64,000 nt of DNA from Hymenobacter ginkgonis. GTDB lineage: Bacteria; Bacteroidota; Bacteroidia; Cytophagales; Hymenobacteraceae. The notes beneath the pieces are model-generated. The model had not been told where the DNA came from and ran no database searches. It was given only the letters and a program-made list of their open reading frames with translations. Shown here piece by piece: positions 42,377-50,116 of the stretch. The position numbers and the translations under genes are program-made. How positions within the stretch are numbered: position 1 is the stretch's first letter; each line of letters opens with the position of its first letter. The DNA lies in contig NZ_WQKZ01000008.1 of assembly GCF_009755225.1 (NCBI RefSeq), positions 1 to 64,000 on the forward strand, given 5' to 3'.

Positions 42377-43515
42377 GCGGTGGCGAGCGTGATGGGTTTG
42401 CCGTTGGGGTGCCAGTTGTCGAATTCGTTGAGCGTGGTCGTGCGCAGGGCCGGGACCGCGGCCGGCACGGCGTGGTGGGCGTTGAGCTCGGCGGCCGGCA
42501 GGTAGAAGGCCTCGGCGGCGCGGCAATCCAGTGGGCTGACGCCGTTGATGAGGTAGCGGGCCTGCTGCCAGTTAAACTCGATGCTCACCTGCGGGCGCTC
42601 GCTGCCTTCGCCCAGGCTGCCGGGGAAGCCCACCAGCTTGTGGCTCTTGATTTTGTGTAGGTAGATGGCCACCGCCCGAAACAGGGGGTCGGTGCGGGGG
42701 TAGTGCTTGAAGGGCCGGTACACCGTGCCGATGACGTGGGCCATGTTCTCCCAGGTCTGGCCGCCTGAGATGCTGGTGCCGTCGGGGATGGGCCGGGCCT
42801 GGCCGAACTTCAGGCCATCGAGCCGCTTAGGGTGAGCCGTGATGGTTAAGCTCTGCTTAGTGTCCACGGTCCAGTCGGTGAGCTGGCCCAGCACGTTGGT
42901 CAGGTAGGGCTCGTAGCCGCCCAGGGCGTTCATGGCCGAGTGGTCCACCTTGTTCCAGGGGTCGAGCAGGCAGTGGCTGACGCCGTGCCGGGCGATGGCC
43001 GCCTCGAAGTAGCCCAGCAGGTGCTGCGGGGTGCGGCCCATGCCCTTGCCGGGGTACACCACCACGAAGTGCTCGCGGATAAACTCCTTGGCCAGCTGGT
43101 AGCGCGGGAAGGCCAGGTGGGTCGCCCAGCTGCGGTCGGGGTTCTGGCCGGTCAGGGCGTGGATGAGCTGGTCGTAAATCTGCTCCTCGGGCATGTTCTC
43201 GGGCGAGAAGATGGCCGACTTCTTGCGCTTGAACACGGCGCGCAGCAGCAGCAACTGGTAAATCCATTCCGTCTTACCGTCCCCCGGCCAGCCGGTCCAC
43301 ACGTTGCAGTAGCCACTCATCCACTTGAAGTGCTCGTCGAGCGCCCCGATGTGGGTGGTCTCGCCCTTGACGCGGCCGTTGTGGTAGTCGTGCTGCATGC
43401 GGCCCCAGGTGGCGTCGCTGAGCGGGCGCAGGGCCCCGGCCGGGTCGGGGCGGGTGGGGTTGGCCACCAGCCCGGCCCCGAGGCTCGGATTGGCGAAGTC
43501 GTCGAACAAGCCCAT
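42373..43515 (-). CDS. DnaB-like replicative helicase / RecA-fold ATPase
   Basis: 380 residues. Walker A WTGWPGDGKTE (about 73-83), a DnaB-like SAIFSPENMPEEQIYDQLIH, Walker B-like SHCLLDPWNKVDH (about 178-190), and a motif-3 region LTITAHPKR. There is no N-terminal primase or DnaB N-domain. It should unwind DNA at the phage fork. It overlaps the downstream gene and follows a small partner (43518) by two bases. Confidence 0.8.
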   Translation of the reverse strand: MGLFDDFANPSLGAGLVANPTRPDPAGALRPLSDATWGRMQHDYHNGRVKGETTHIGALDEHFKWMSGYCNVWTGWPGDGKTEWIYQLLLLRAVFKRKKSAIFSPENMPEEQIYDQLIHALTGQNPDRSWATHLAFPRYQLAKEFIREHFVVVYPGKGMGRTPQHLLGYFEAAIARHGVSHCLLDPWNKVDHSAMNALGGYEPYLTNVLGQLTDWTVDTKQSLTITAHPKRLDGLKFGQARPIPDGTSISGGQTWENMAHVIGTVYRPFKHYPRTDPLFRAVAIYLHKIKSHKLVGFPGSLGEGSERPQVSIEFNWQQARYLINGVSPLDCRAAEAFYLPAAELNAHHAVPAAVPALRTTTLNEFDNWHPNGKPITLATA

Positions 43516-43517
43516 GC

Positions 43518-44042
43518 TCAGGCCGCCTGCTGCGAAACGGTGGGGGTCGGGGCAGGAGCAACCGCGGGGTAGCGCCGGCCGAGCTCGGCCAGGTAGCGCT
43601 GCACGCGGGTTACCAGGGGCGAGCTGCTGGCGGGGGAGGGCAGCAGGCCGTGCTGGGCGTAGAGGCCGAGCACCCGCTCGTGGGCCTCCTGGCCGACGGT
43701 CAGGCCCCGGCGGTAGCCCCGCACGTAGCCCAGGCGGTACACCGGGTCGGCCTCGCGCTCGGCCAGCAGTTCTTGAGCTTCGGCTTGCTTTTGGCGGGGC
43801 AAGTGCAGGGCTACGAGCTCCTCTACGGCGCCGTGGTAGTCGGCCACGGCCCGGAAGGCAGCTTCCAGCTCCTGCATGTGCTGGACGGTCGCCGCGGCGT
43901 AGGGCGAGGTGATGTCGAGTTTGGCGCTGCGCAGGCGGATGTATTCGCGCAGCGGCAGCAGGGCTTGGCGCAGGGCCTGGGCCCGGTCGGTGAGGCGCTC
44001 GCGGCCTTCGAGGGTGGCGGTGGGGTCGTACTCGAAAAACAT
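43518..44042 (-). CDS. Hypothetical helical protein between helicase and initiator
   Basis: 174 residues, helical with many Gln, Ala and Arg (AATVQHMQELEAAFRAVADY, LGYVRGYRRGLTVGQEAHE). The place between a replication initiator and the helicase is where loaders occur, but no ATPase motif is present. Function unknown. Confidence 0.5.
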   Translation of the reverse strand: MFFEYDPTATLEGRERLTDRAQALRQALLPLREYIRLRSAKLDITSPYAAATVQHMQELEAAFRAVADYHGAVEELVALHLPRQKQAEAQELLAEREADPVYRLGYVRGYRRGLTVGQEAHERVLGLYAQHGLLPSPASSSPLVTRVQRYLAELGRRYPAVAPAPTPTVSQQAA

Positions 44043-44070
44043 GGTGGGGTAGCGCGTAAAATGGTTGGAA

Positions 44071-44991
44071 TCAAGCGGCCACGGCGTGGGCGCCGCGCCA
44101 CTCGGCTTGCTGGCGGTCCAGCTCGTGCTGCTCGCGAGCGGCTTGTTCGGCCAGGAAGTCGTGGTTGAGGGCCGGGTCGGCTTCCAGGAAGGCGGGCGAG
44201 CGGTTACTGGGCCGGGCGGGGGCCGGGCGGCTCGCCTGGGCGGCCTGCCACTCGGTGAAAGCTTTGGCGGTGCCGCCGTTCTCGACGCCCGACCAGTCGC
44301 CCTGGATGGCCATTTCCAGCATGGCCACGGCGAAGCCCTCGGGGTACTTGGCCAGCTTTTTCAGCATCAGCTCGAAGGCGGACACTGCTTTGGCCTTTTG
44401 CTTGGGGCCGGCCCGGAAGGTGGCCCACAGCTCGGCGAACTCGGCGCCGGGGTGGGGCAGGGGCAGGGCCGCCACCTGCTCGGCGTTGGCATTGGCCGGG
44501 GCCTTGGGTTTTTTAGGGCGGGCAGCTGGCTTGGGGGTTGCCGCTTGGTTGGCAGCCGGTAGGTCAGCAGTCAAAACGGGGGAGGGGAGGGCGGAGGCGC
44601 TAGCCGACTTTCCTTCTTCGTTTAGTTTATGTTTATAGATGCTGTCAGAAGTTCGCGGGAAAACTGTCAGGGAGTTCGCCGATAAAGTATCGGGTATAGT
44701 ATCAAAAATTGACAGTTTGTAGAGGGCTTTGTGGCTTTGGCCCCGGCCTTGGCTACCCGGCGTGAACTCTATCAGGCCGGCTTGCTTGAGCCGGTTGCGC
44801 GCAGTCTTCAGTGTGTTGACGCTCATCCCCGACACGGCGGCCAGATGGGCATCGGAATGCGTAAAAGGATTCTTCCAACGGAGCGAATTGCACGTATGCA
44901 GCAGGTAGAAGTATAGTCGCGTTTCGCTGCCGTTGAAGGAATGCTCGATGTCACATTGCCAGAACTGATTGATGAGCTCGATATAGTTCAT
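44071..44991 (-). CDS. Winged-helix replication initiation protein
   Basis: 306 residues. The N-terminal 100 residues form a winged helix (YFYLLHTCNSLRWKNPFTHS, LAAVSGMSVNTLKTARNRLK, QAGLIEFTPGSQGRG) like phage replisome organisers. A low-complexity Ala/Pro linker follows. The C-terminal domain (ALNHDFL and EFAELWATFRAGPKQKAKAV) may contact the helicase. The linker-coding DNA holds an AT-rich patch with repeats that could be the origin. Confidence 0.68.
   Translation of the reverse strand: MNYIELINQFWQCDIEHSFNGSETRLYFYLLHTCNSLRWKNPFTHSDAHLAAVSGMSVNTLKTARNRLKQAGLIEFTPGSQGRGQSHKALYKLSIFDTIPDTLSANSLTVFPRTSDSIYKHKLNEEGKSASASALPSPVLTADLPAANQAATPKPAARPKKPKAPANANAEQVAALPLPHPGAEFAELWATFRAGPKQKAKAVSAFELMLKKLAKYPEGFAVAMLEMAIQGDWSGVENGGTAKAFTEWQAAQASRPAPARPSNRSPAFLEADPALNHDFLAEQAAREQHELDRQQAEWRGAHAVAA
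44642..44717. other. Candidate replication origin inside the initiator gene
   Basis: Two direct repeats, CTGTCAGAAGTTCGC (44642-44656) and CTGTCAGGGAGTTCGC (44664-44679), are followed by an AT-richer stretch and an inverted GACAG half-site near 44710. Initiator genes of lambdoid phages often contain the origin. Confidence 0.35.
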
Positions 44992-45004
44992 GAGAGTAGG
45001 CGGA

Positions 45005-46024
45005 CTAGGCGGCCTGGGCCAGTTCCTGGGGCTGCTCGGCCACGGTCACGGGCATGCCCTCCGGGGAGTAGGTGGCACGGGTGGCGCGGATAGCTTCGGC
45101 TGCCGACGCCACGGCTAGGCGATGCTGCCGCAGCCGCGCCTCGGCCCGCCAGTAGTCGGTGGTGCTTTGTAGCCAGCCTAGCAGCAGGTCGGCTTCTTCC
45201 CGCTTGAAATACTGCGTGAGCGTCCCAGTCGTGCCAAAGGGAGTACTGCAGCGCCAGGTAATAGCCACCGCCCCCGATTTGCGCTTCTTGGCTTGGCTCG
45301 GCGTGAGGTGCGTCAGGCTGTTGGCAAGGCAGTTAAAGTCGTCCATTTGCTCGCGGTAGAGCACCGCCCGGCAATCGGGCTCCGGAAAGCCACCCAGTAC
45401 GCGGCCGGTGTATTCGGCGGCATCGTGCGTCAGGATGGTTTTTTCTTCCGCCAGCCAGCGTTGTTGTTCCGCCGTAGTGCCCGCCAGTAGAGCAGTCTGG
45501 GGGGCGAGCGTAGCCAGCAGGGTAGCGGGCAGGTTCACGTAGTGCGTAACGCGCCACAGCTTGTGCTGAAAGCTGTTAAAATCCATGTAGCACGTTTGGG
45601 TGCCATCCTCCCGCAGCAGGTAGTCGCGCCGCAGGTTGTCGGGCAGTACGTCCGCAGCCAGCTCAAAATGCACCTGGCCTCTCTTGAGGCGGCGGGCGCG
45701 GGCCCGCTCATCGCAGGTAGATGTCAGGCCCGCAAAGCGCGCGAAGGCGTAGCGGGTGTATTCCTGCTTCCGACTAGGCTCGTAGTAAGTATGCTGGTGC
45801 CAGTAGACGCCCTCGGTCAGCTGCTCGGGGCTGGTGATGCGTACCAGCGCCAGGGTGGTGCCACCGGGAAAGTGGCGGCCCATCGGCTCCCACGTCTGCG
45901 CGCCCAGCGTGAGAGTTTCTACGGCGTGGAACGCCTCGGGGGACTGCATGGCCGGGTCGGTGCGCAGCCAGGGTAAGTAGGGGTCAGGCGTGAAAGTGGG
46001 GGTAGGGGACAGAAGCGTATCCAT
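45005..46024 (-). CDS. Hypothetical early protein
   Basis: 339 residues, soluble. Contains GRHFPGGTTLALVRITSPEQ, WHQHTYYEPSRKQEYTRYAF and a long C-terminal helix (EARLRQHRLAVASAAEAIRA). No family recognised. Position just after the initiator (in transcription order before it) suggests a role in DNA metabolism or host takeover. Confidence 0.6.
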   Translation of the reverse strand: MDTLLSPTPTFTPDPYLPWLRTDPAMQSPEAFHAVETLTLGAQTWEPMGRHFPGGTTLALVRITSPEQLTEGVYWHQHTYYEPSRKQEYTRYAFARFAGLTSTCDERARARRLKRGQVHFELAADVLPDNLRRDYLLREDGTQTCYMDFNSFQHKLWRVTHYVNLPATLLATLAPQTALLAGTTAEQQRWLAEEKTILTHDAAEYTGRVLGGFPEPDCRAVLYREQMDDFNCLANSLTHLTPSQAKKRKSGAVAITWRCSTPFGTTGTLTQYFKREEADLLLGWLQSTTDYWRAEARLRQHRLAVASAAEAIRATRATYSPEGMPVTVAEQPQELAQAA

Positions 46025-46060
46025 GAGAAGTAGCTGTTGAAAAGAGTTGAGAAAGAAGAT

Positions 46061-46417
46061 TTAAGCAGCGCCGCGGAGCCATTCACGGCAAGCGGCTTCC
46101 TCGACCACGTACTTGCCAGCCCAGGCGTGGCGCAGGCCGCCCGTCTTGCCGCCGCCCGTGCGCCAGAGCTCTAGTTGGAGCATAAGCGTGGAGCGCGACA
46201 ACCCTAGGCGAACCGTCAGGCGGTCGTCGTAGCCGCGGCCGGGGGTCGCTTCCTTGCCCAGGTGGTAGGTGCGCCGCAACTCGGCCTTTTCGGCGTCCAC
46301 GTCGAGCTGGTGCTTGGCCAGGTTTTCGTAGGTCAGCCGCTCGGCCGGGTCCGACATGTGCACGTGCAGCACCTGGTCGGTAGCCAGGGTCAGGGAAAGA
46401 GTGGGCTTGCTGGACAT
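46061..46417 (-). CDS. Hypothetical early protein
   Basis: 118 residues with a beta-rich start (TLSLTLATDQVLHVHMSDPA) and RLTVRLGLSRSTLMLQLELW in the middle. Not recognised. Member of the leftward early operon. Confidence 0.55.
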   Translation of the reverse strand: MSSKPTLSLTLATDQVLHVHMSDPAERLTYENLAKHQLDVDAEKAELRRTYHLGKEATPGRGYDDRLTVRLGLSRSTLMLQLELWRTGGGKTGGLRHAWAGKYVVEEAACREWLRGAA

Positions 46418-46437
46418 GGCAGGTAAAAGCGGAGTCG

Positions 46438-46523
46438 TATCTTTGGACTAGAAAAGAGTTGAGTACTGTTCGGGACTCGGCTACCTAGAATCCCTCGGCC
46501 GGTGCAACGGCCGGGGGATTTTT
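46438..46523 (+). ncRNA. Candidate small RNA transcribed against the early operon
   Basis: A TATCTTTG -7 box (46438-46445) is followed about 45 bases later by a strong hairpin (AATCCC-CGGCCG stem, 46489-46520) and TTTTT on the plus strand. The T-run orientation means the terminator serves a plus-strand transcript of about 70 bases starting near 46453. No ORF lies inside. No convincing -33 box. Confidence 0.35.
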
Positions 46524-46528
46524 CATTT

Positions 46529-46948
46529 CTAGGCCGCCAGGCGGTCCTGCTGGCGGTCGGGGTACATCTGCACCACCAGGGCTTCGCGGCGGCGCTCCAC
46601 GGCCAGCTCGTGGGCGTGGTCGGTGAGGTCGATTTCGGTAAAGCGCATCTGCACCCCGCCGAGCCAGCGCTCGCGCTGGCCGGGCTCCGGAAAGCGGGCC
46701 GCCTCCCGGCCGGCGTAGGTCGTGGCGTAGGCCGGGCAAATCGGCACGTAGGCCCGTAGAGCGTAGGGCTGGCCCTGGGCGTCGAAGCAGAGGCAGTAGC
46801 CCAGCACCGGCAGCACCGTGCCTTTGGGGCGGCCGGCGACCTCGGCCTTTAAGTGGAGCAAATCGCCCTCGCGGAAGCCGTCGGTCAGGGAGAGGGGTTT
46901 CTCGCCCTTGAGGGCGGAGGCAAGCGGGGGCAGCAGGGGCTTATCCAT
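46529..46948 (-). CDS. Hypothetical early protein
   Basis: 139 residues. FREGDLLHLKAEVAGRPKGT and VLGYCLCFDAQGQPYALRAY suggest a small beta-barrel. A charged helical tail follows (HAHELAVERRREALVVQMYP). Not recognised. It lies second in the leftward operon after the Cro-position gene. Confidence 0.5.
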   Translation of the reverse strand: MDKPLLPPLASALKGEKPLSLTDGFREGDLLHLKAEVAGRPKGTVLPVLGYCLCFDAQGQPYALRAYVPICPAYATTYAGREAARFPEPGQRERWLGGVQMRFTEIDLTDHAHELAVERRREALVVQMYPDRQQDRLAA

Positions 46949-47005
46949 CGTGCAAATGGGGAAAGAGCTAGGGGTGAAAGAAGAAGGTGTGAAAAGGGTA
47001 GGGCC

Positions 47006-47251
47006 TTAGGCGGCCTGGGCCACGGCGGGCAGCTTGTCGGGGTTGGCCTGGGCCCAGGCGGCGTAGCCTTGGGGGTTAGTGGCCTCGGCCAGGGCCAGCA
47101 CAGCGGGCCAGTACTTGCTCTTGACGCGCTCGCGGAGCACGATTTGGGAGAGGTCAGGGATGGATGTGCAGCCGGTGCGGTCGGCTAGCGTACCCAGGAA
47201 GCCCTCGGGCATCAGTTGCCGCATCTTCGGCGGCGCTTGGTTGTTTTTCAT
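47006..47251 (-). CDS. Cro-position small regulator candidate
   Basis: 81 residues from the ATG at 47251. The segment MRQLMPEGFLGTLADRTGCTS and DLSQIVLRERVKSKYWPAVL could form a helix-turn-helix. It diverges from the repressor across the palindromic operator, as cro does in lambda. The longer ORF start (47317) would run into the operator and was rejected. The DNA-binding role is inferred. Confidence 0.5.
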   Translation of the reverse strand: MKNNQAPPKMRQLMPEGFLGTLADRTGCTSIPDLSQIVLRERVKSKYWPAVLALAEATNPQGYAAWAQANPDKLPAVAQAA

Positions 47252-47285
47252 TGTCGTACTTTGGTGGTGTTGATGTTGTTGATGA

Positions 47286-47317
47286 CAAAGGTATGTGATA
47301 AATACTTGACATGTCAA
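47286..47317 (-). promoter_or_regulatory. Leftward early promoter
   Basis: On the minus strand a TTGAC -33 element (47317-47313) and a TACCTTTG -7 box (47293-47286) are separated by about 21 bases, a good Bacteroidota promoter. The -33 element lies within the operator palindrome, so repressor binding would block it. Confidence 0.65.
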
Positions 47318-47320
47318 GTA
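47303..47320. promoter_or_regulatory. Repressor operator, 18-bp perfect palindrome
   Basis: TACTTGACATGTCAAGTA is a perfect palindrome in the divergent region. A further half-site, CAAGTATTT, lies at 47351-47359, five bases before the repressor ATG, inverted with respect to AAATACTTG at the main site. Confidence 0.75.
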
Positions 47321-47363
47321 ATAATTTGCATTGTGTAGGAAAATATTTTACAAGTATTTTTAA

Positions 47364-48146
47364 ATGCCTGGTAAGCAAGATTTTGGTGATATACTAGCAA
47401 CGCTCCGAGAAGGCAAGCATGTTAGCCAGCAAGCTATAGGCGAGCTAATAGGTGTATCTCGCAGTGCAGTAAATGGCTACGAAAAGGGCAAAAGCTTCCC
47501 CGTGCCTGATAAACTCCTCAAGCTTGCTCAGTACTTCGGGGTAAGTGTTGACTATTTGCTGACAGGCGAGAATGACATTAGTCAAGCAAAATCCGCTGAT
47601 GTGTCAAAAAATTCTGACATACATTCCAGCGCTAGTCTACAGAACTATCCTCCCGGTCAGACAAACGTGCAAGCGGTTGGGCTTCTCTCCGATATTCCCG
47701 TTATCACGTTACGACGTGTCAGTTTCAAAGCCCGCGCTAGCTTTGGCTATATGCAAATGCAGCGCTATAAGGACAGTGACATCTTCGACACGGTGCTGTT
47801 TCGCCTGCCGCCCGGCCGCACCGAAGAGGATTATAAGGATGCGCTGGTATTCGACATCGAGGGCGACAGCATGGACCCTAGCCTGCGTGATGGACAGCAG
47901 GTAATTGCTTGGCCCATACCTGAAAGCCGATGGGAATACCTACACAATACTATTTGTGTGGTAGCCTACGCCGAAGAGGTAACGGTGAAAGCCGTTCTCA
48001 AAAATGACCTCAATAATACGGATGGCTTGACTTTGCATGCCACAGGTGGAATGGGTGGTGAATTTACCGTGGCCCGGAAGGACATTCACTCTATTTGGGA
48101 AGTGCGGGAGTTTTATGGTGTCGTGCCGGTGCGCTTGCTGCCATAA
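47364..48146 (+). CDS. CI-like repressor, HTH plus S24 peptidase
   Basis: 260 residues. XRE-type helix-turn-helix (about 8-65, VSQQAIGELIGVSRSAVNGY), linker, then a LexA/CI S24 domain with catalytic Ser169 (DIEGDSMDPS) and Lys209 (VTVKAVLK). It maintains lysogeny and should self-cleave after DNA damage. The usual Ala-Gly cleavage dipeptide appears as ARASFGY, with Ser after Ala, so cleavage may be altered. Confidence 0.88.
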   Translation: MPGKQDFGDILATLREGKHVSQQAIGELIGVSRSAVNGYEKGKSFPVPDKLLKLAQYFGVSVDYLLTGENDISQAKSADVSKNSDIHSSASLQNYPPGQTNVQAVGLLSDIPVITLRRVSFKARASFGYMQMQRYKDSDIFDTVLFRLPPGRTEEDYKDALVFDIEGDSMDPSLRDGQQVIAWPIPESRWEYLHNTICVVAYAEEVTVKAVLKNDLNNTDGLTLHATGGMGGEFTVARKDIHSIWEVREFYGVVPVRLLP

Positions 48147-48286
48147 AGGTGCGTGAGCCATATAAGGTAGTGTTAGACCATGTATCCCTTTGGCCTAATT
48201 TGTGGCTACTTCCGGTTGAATAATAGAAAATTGCGTAGGTTTCGAATAATTAGCTTGAAACGGCTTATTCGCAGAGGCAAAATTCA

Positions 48287-49072
48287 GTGGAAAATCAGGG
48301 CAGCTTATACATTACTATTGAAGGCAAAGTGGACGCTGAGCCGCTTAGCCCGCGCAATTATGATGTGCGCGAAGTAATGGAAGCGTTGCAACTTGGTCTA
48401 GATATACTATTTGGTGGTGAAAAGCGAAGTCGGCCGTCTGTTACTTATGCATTAGAGGAAGGTTCGGTTCGGCACGTATTTACAACGATAGCAGCTGTTG
48501 CTACCCTTGCGAACGCTCAACTTCAGAAAGCCCAAGAATCTGGTTCGCTTGTTGGCATGGAGCCAGTGCGTGCTAAGGCCATACTTGCTTTGCAAGAATC
48601 GGCCAAAAAGCACAGTTGGATATATAAACTGGGACCTTCCAAAGAATCTGTCTCTCTACACCTAGATAAAAAGACTGCCTTCGAAGCAGTAGTCTCGCGC
48701 CGCTGGTATGAAACTGAGTTTTATTTCTATGGGCAGATTGAAGACTGGGGAGGCTCTTCACGGTCAAATATCCATTTGCTAACGCTGGATAGAGGAAAGC
48801 TTACTTTAGCTTCAACCAGGGAGTATTTGAGTTCAATAGAGCAAAACATGGTTTATAAATCATGTAGTGTCAGAGCTATTGGCCTGGAAGACGCAGTAAC
48901 AGGCGATATTGATTATGACAGCCTAAGAGTAGTAGAAATTAAGCCCTACAATCGCTCGAATTATGATAGGCAGTATCTAGATAAATTGAGTGAACGAACA
49001 ACAAAAAATTGGCTAGGCTCAGTGGAAAATCCAGAAGAGTGGTTGCATCAATTGCGTGGTTATGTTGAATAG
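48287..49072 (+). CDS. Cytosolic partner of a PIN nuclease module
   Basis: 261 residues from a GTG. The pattern YDVREVMEALQLGLDILFGG, LEEGSVRHVFTT, WYETEFYFYGQIEDWGGSSR with NIHLLT, and EYLSSIEQNMVYKSCSVRAIG is that of a conserved bacterial family I know only as hypothetical proteins beside PIN proteins. It overlaps the PIN gene by 11 bases. It may be an antitoxin or sensor. AT-richer than the phage core, it lies directly after the repressor and is probably expressed in the lysogen. Confidence 0.6.
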   Translation: MENQGSLYITIEGKVDAEPLSPRNYDVREVMEALQLGLDILFGGEKRSRPSVTYALEEGSVRHVFTTIAAVATLANAQLQKAQESGSLVGMEPVRAKAILALQESAKKHSWIYKLGPSKESVSLHLDKKTAFEAVVSRRWYETEFYFYGQIEDWGGSSRSNIHLLTLDRGKLTLASTREYLSSIEQNMVYKSCSVRAIGLEDAVTGDIDYDSLRVVEIKPYNRSNYDRQYLDKLSERTTKNWLGSVENPEEWLHQLRGYVE

Positions 49073-49568
49073 AGCCGGCGCCGTCTTACTGGATACTAGT
49101 TTTTTCATGCACTTGTTAGATCCTAATAAGGAGTGGCATCATCATGCACATGAGTATATGAAATGCTTCATGGACAGTGACTGGACAATGTATTTATCTA
49201 CAATTGCTATTGCCGAGTGGTGTGTTAAGGGACAAATGCACCAACTGCCACTGCAAAATTTGCAGATACTTCCTTTCGCTGTAAGTCATGCTGAACGCGC
49301 CGGAGCATTTACAGCTGTAGCATTGCAAAACCGTCCTAGTGAACCTAATCAGCGTGCTCTTGTAAAAAACGATACAAAACTATTTGCACAAGCAGACGAA
49401 AAAAATGATATAACATACTACTTGTCTTCTGATAATAAAAGTGAGAAGCTTTTTCAACAGATAATCAGGTCTGGTTACCAACCTCGTTTTAGGTTTGCGT
49501 CATTATGCTTGCCTATTGAACAGACATTGCCAGTGCGCCCAGCTATTCGAGGATTATTTGGTATATAA
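49062..49568 (+). CDS. PIN-domain protein, probable RNase toxin/effector
   Basis: 168 residues from the ATG at 49062. PIN features: the first Asp in VLLDTSFFMHLLD (about 10-22), an acidic residue in IAEWCVKG, KNDTKLFAQA and the late YYLSSDNKSEKLF region with Ser-Asp. PIN domains are metal-dependent RNases common in toxin-antitoxin and defence loci. It ends three bases before a strong bidirectional terminator. Confidence 0.7.
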   Translation: MLNRAGAVLLDTSFFMHLLDPNKEWHHHAHEYMKCFMDSDWTMYLSTIAIAEWCVKGQMHQLPLQNLQILPFAVSHAERAGAFTAVALQNRPSEPNQRALVKNDTKLFAQADEKNDITYYLSSDNKSEKLFQQIIRSGYQPRFRFASLCLPIEQTLPVRPAIRGLFGI

Positions 49569-49609
49569 GCAACAAAAAAGCCCCGTTGATGCGGGGCTTT
49601 TTTGTTGCT
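49568..49609. terminator. Bidirectional terminator between the two defence-like modules
   Basis: AGCAACAAAAAAGCCCCG and its complement pair around a 6-base loop (TTGATG). It lies exactly between two convergent operons. Confidence 0.9.
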
Positions 49610-49621
49610 TATTGATACTGG

Positions 49622-50116
49622 CTAGTCAGGTGAAGAGCCTTCAACACCTAGAACACCATATAGGACAAACAAACAGCGAAGAGTTGAAAGAGTAATGCCT
49701 ATTAAAAGCGCAATGGCTATTAATATGCTGTGTCGCACAGTCAATGCAGCCTCCGCAAGGATTGACAGGTAGACAACTACAAAGCCAATTACAAGCTCGA
49801 TAATAGCGCCCTTAAAGACGCTTACTACTTTGCTGTAATTGCGGCTATTGAATAGTAATTCCATCCCATTTGCAGAATCATCCATTTTCTTCACTGCAAT
49901 ATTTGCTCTGAACGTTACGATGATTGTCAAGGCAGCGATTATGAAGCCAGCCAGTGACACAGCTGTTCCTATCAGACCGTTCTGTAAGGAAGACAAATCA
50001 GATACGGCTAAAGGAAGCAAGCTAGCCTTCCAATGCAAAAGCACAGCTACCAGTACAATAACTACGCAGTCCCAGAACTTTGGGTACTCCAAATAGTAGT
50101 CAAGAATCCGGTTCAT
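49622..50116 (-). CDS. Four-helix membrane protein, RexB-like by architecture
   Basis: 164 residues with four hydrophobic segments (about 14-36, 46-70, 99-122 and 128-155). No enzymatic motif. It overlaps the upstream soluble gene by four bases. Lambda RexB is 144 residues with four helices and is paired with soluble RexA in the immunity region, so the layout here is the same. Sequence similarity to RexB is not claimed. It could depolarise the membrane on superinfection. Confidence 0.45.
   Translation of the reverse strand: MNRILDYYLEYPKFWDCVVIVLVAVLLHWKASLLPLAVSDLSSLQNGLIGTAVSLAGFIIAALTIIVTFRANIAVKKMDDSANGMELLFNSRNYSKVVSVFKGAIIELVIGFVVVYLSILAEAALTVRHSILIAIALLIGITLSTLRCLFVLYGVLGVEGSSPD

Noticed and set aside
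42940..44168. Plus-strand ORFs opposite the helicase and its neighbour
   Set aside because: Val/Gly/Arg-rich shadows of GC-rich genes; the opposite strand has Walker motifs.
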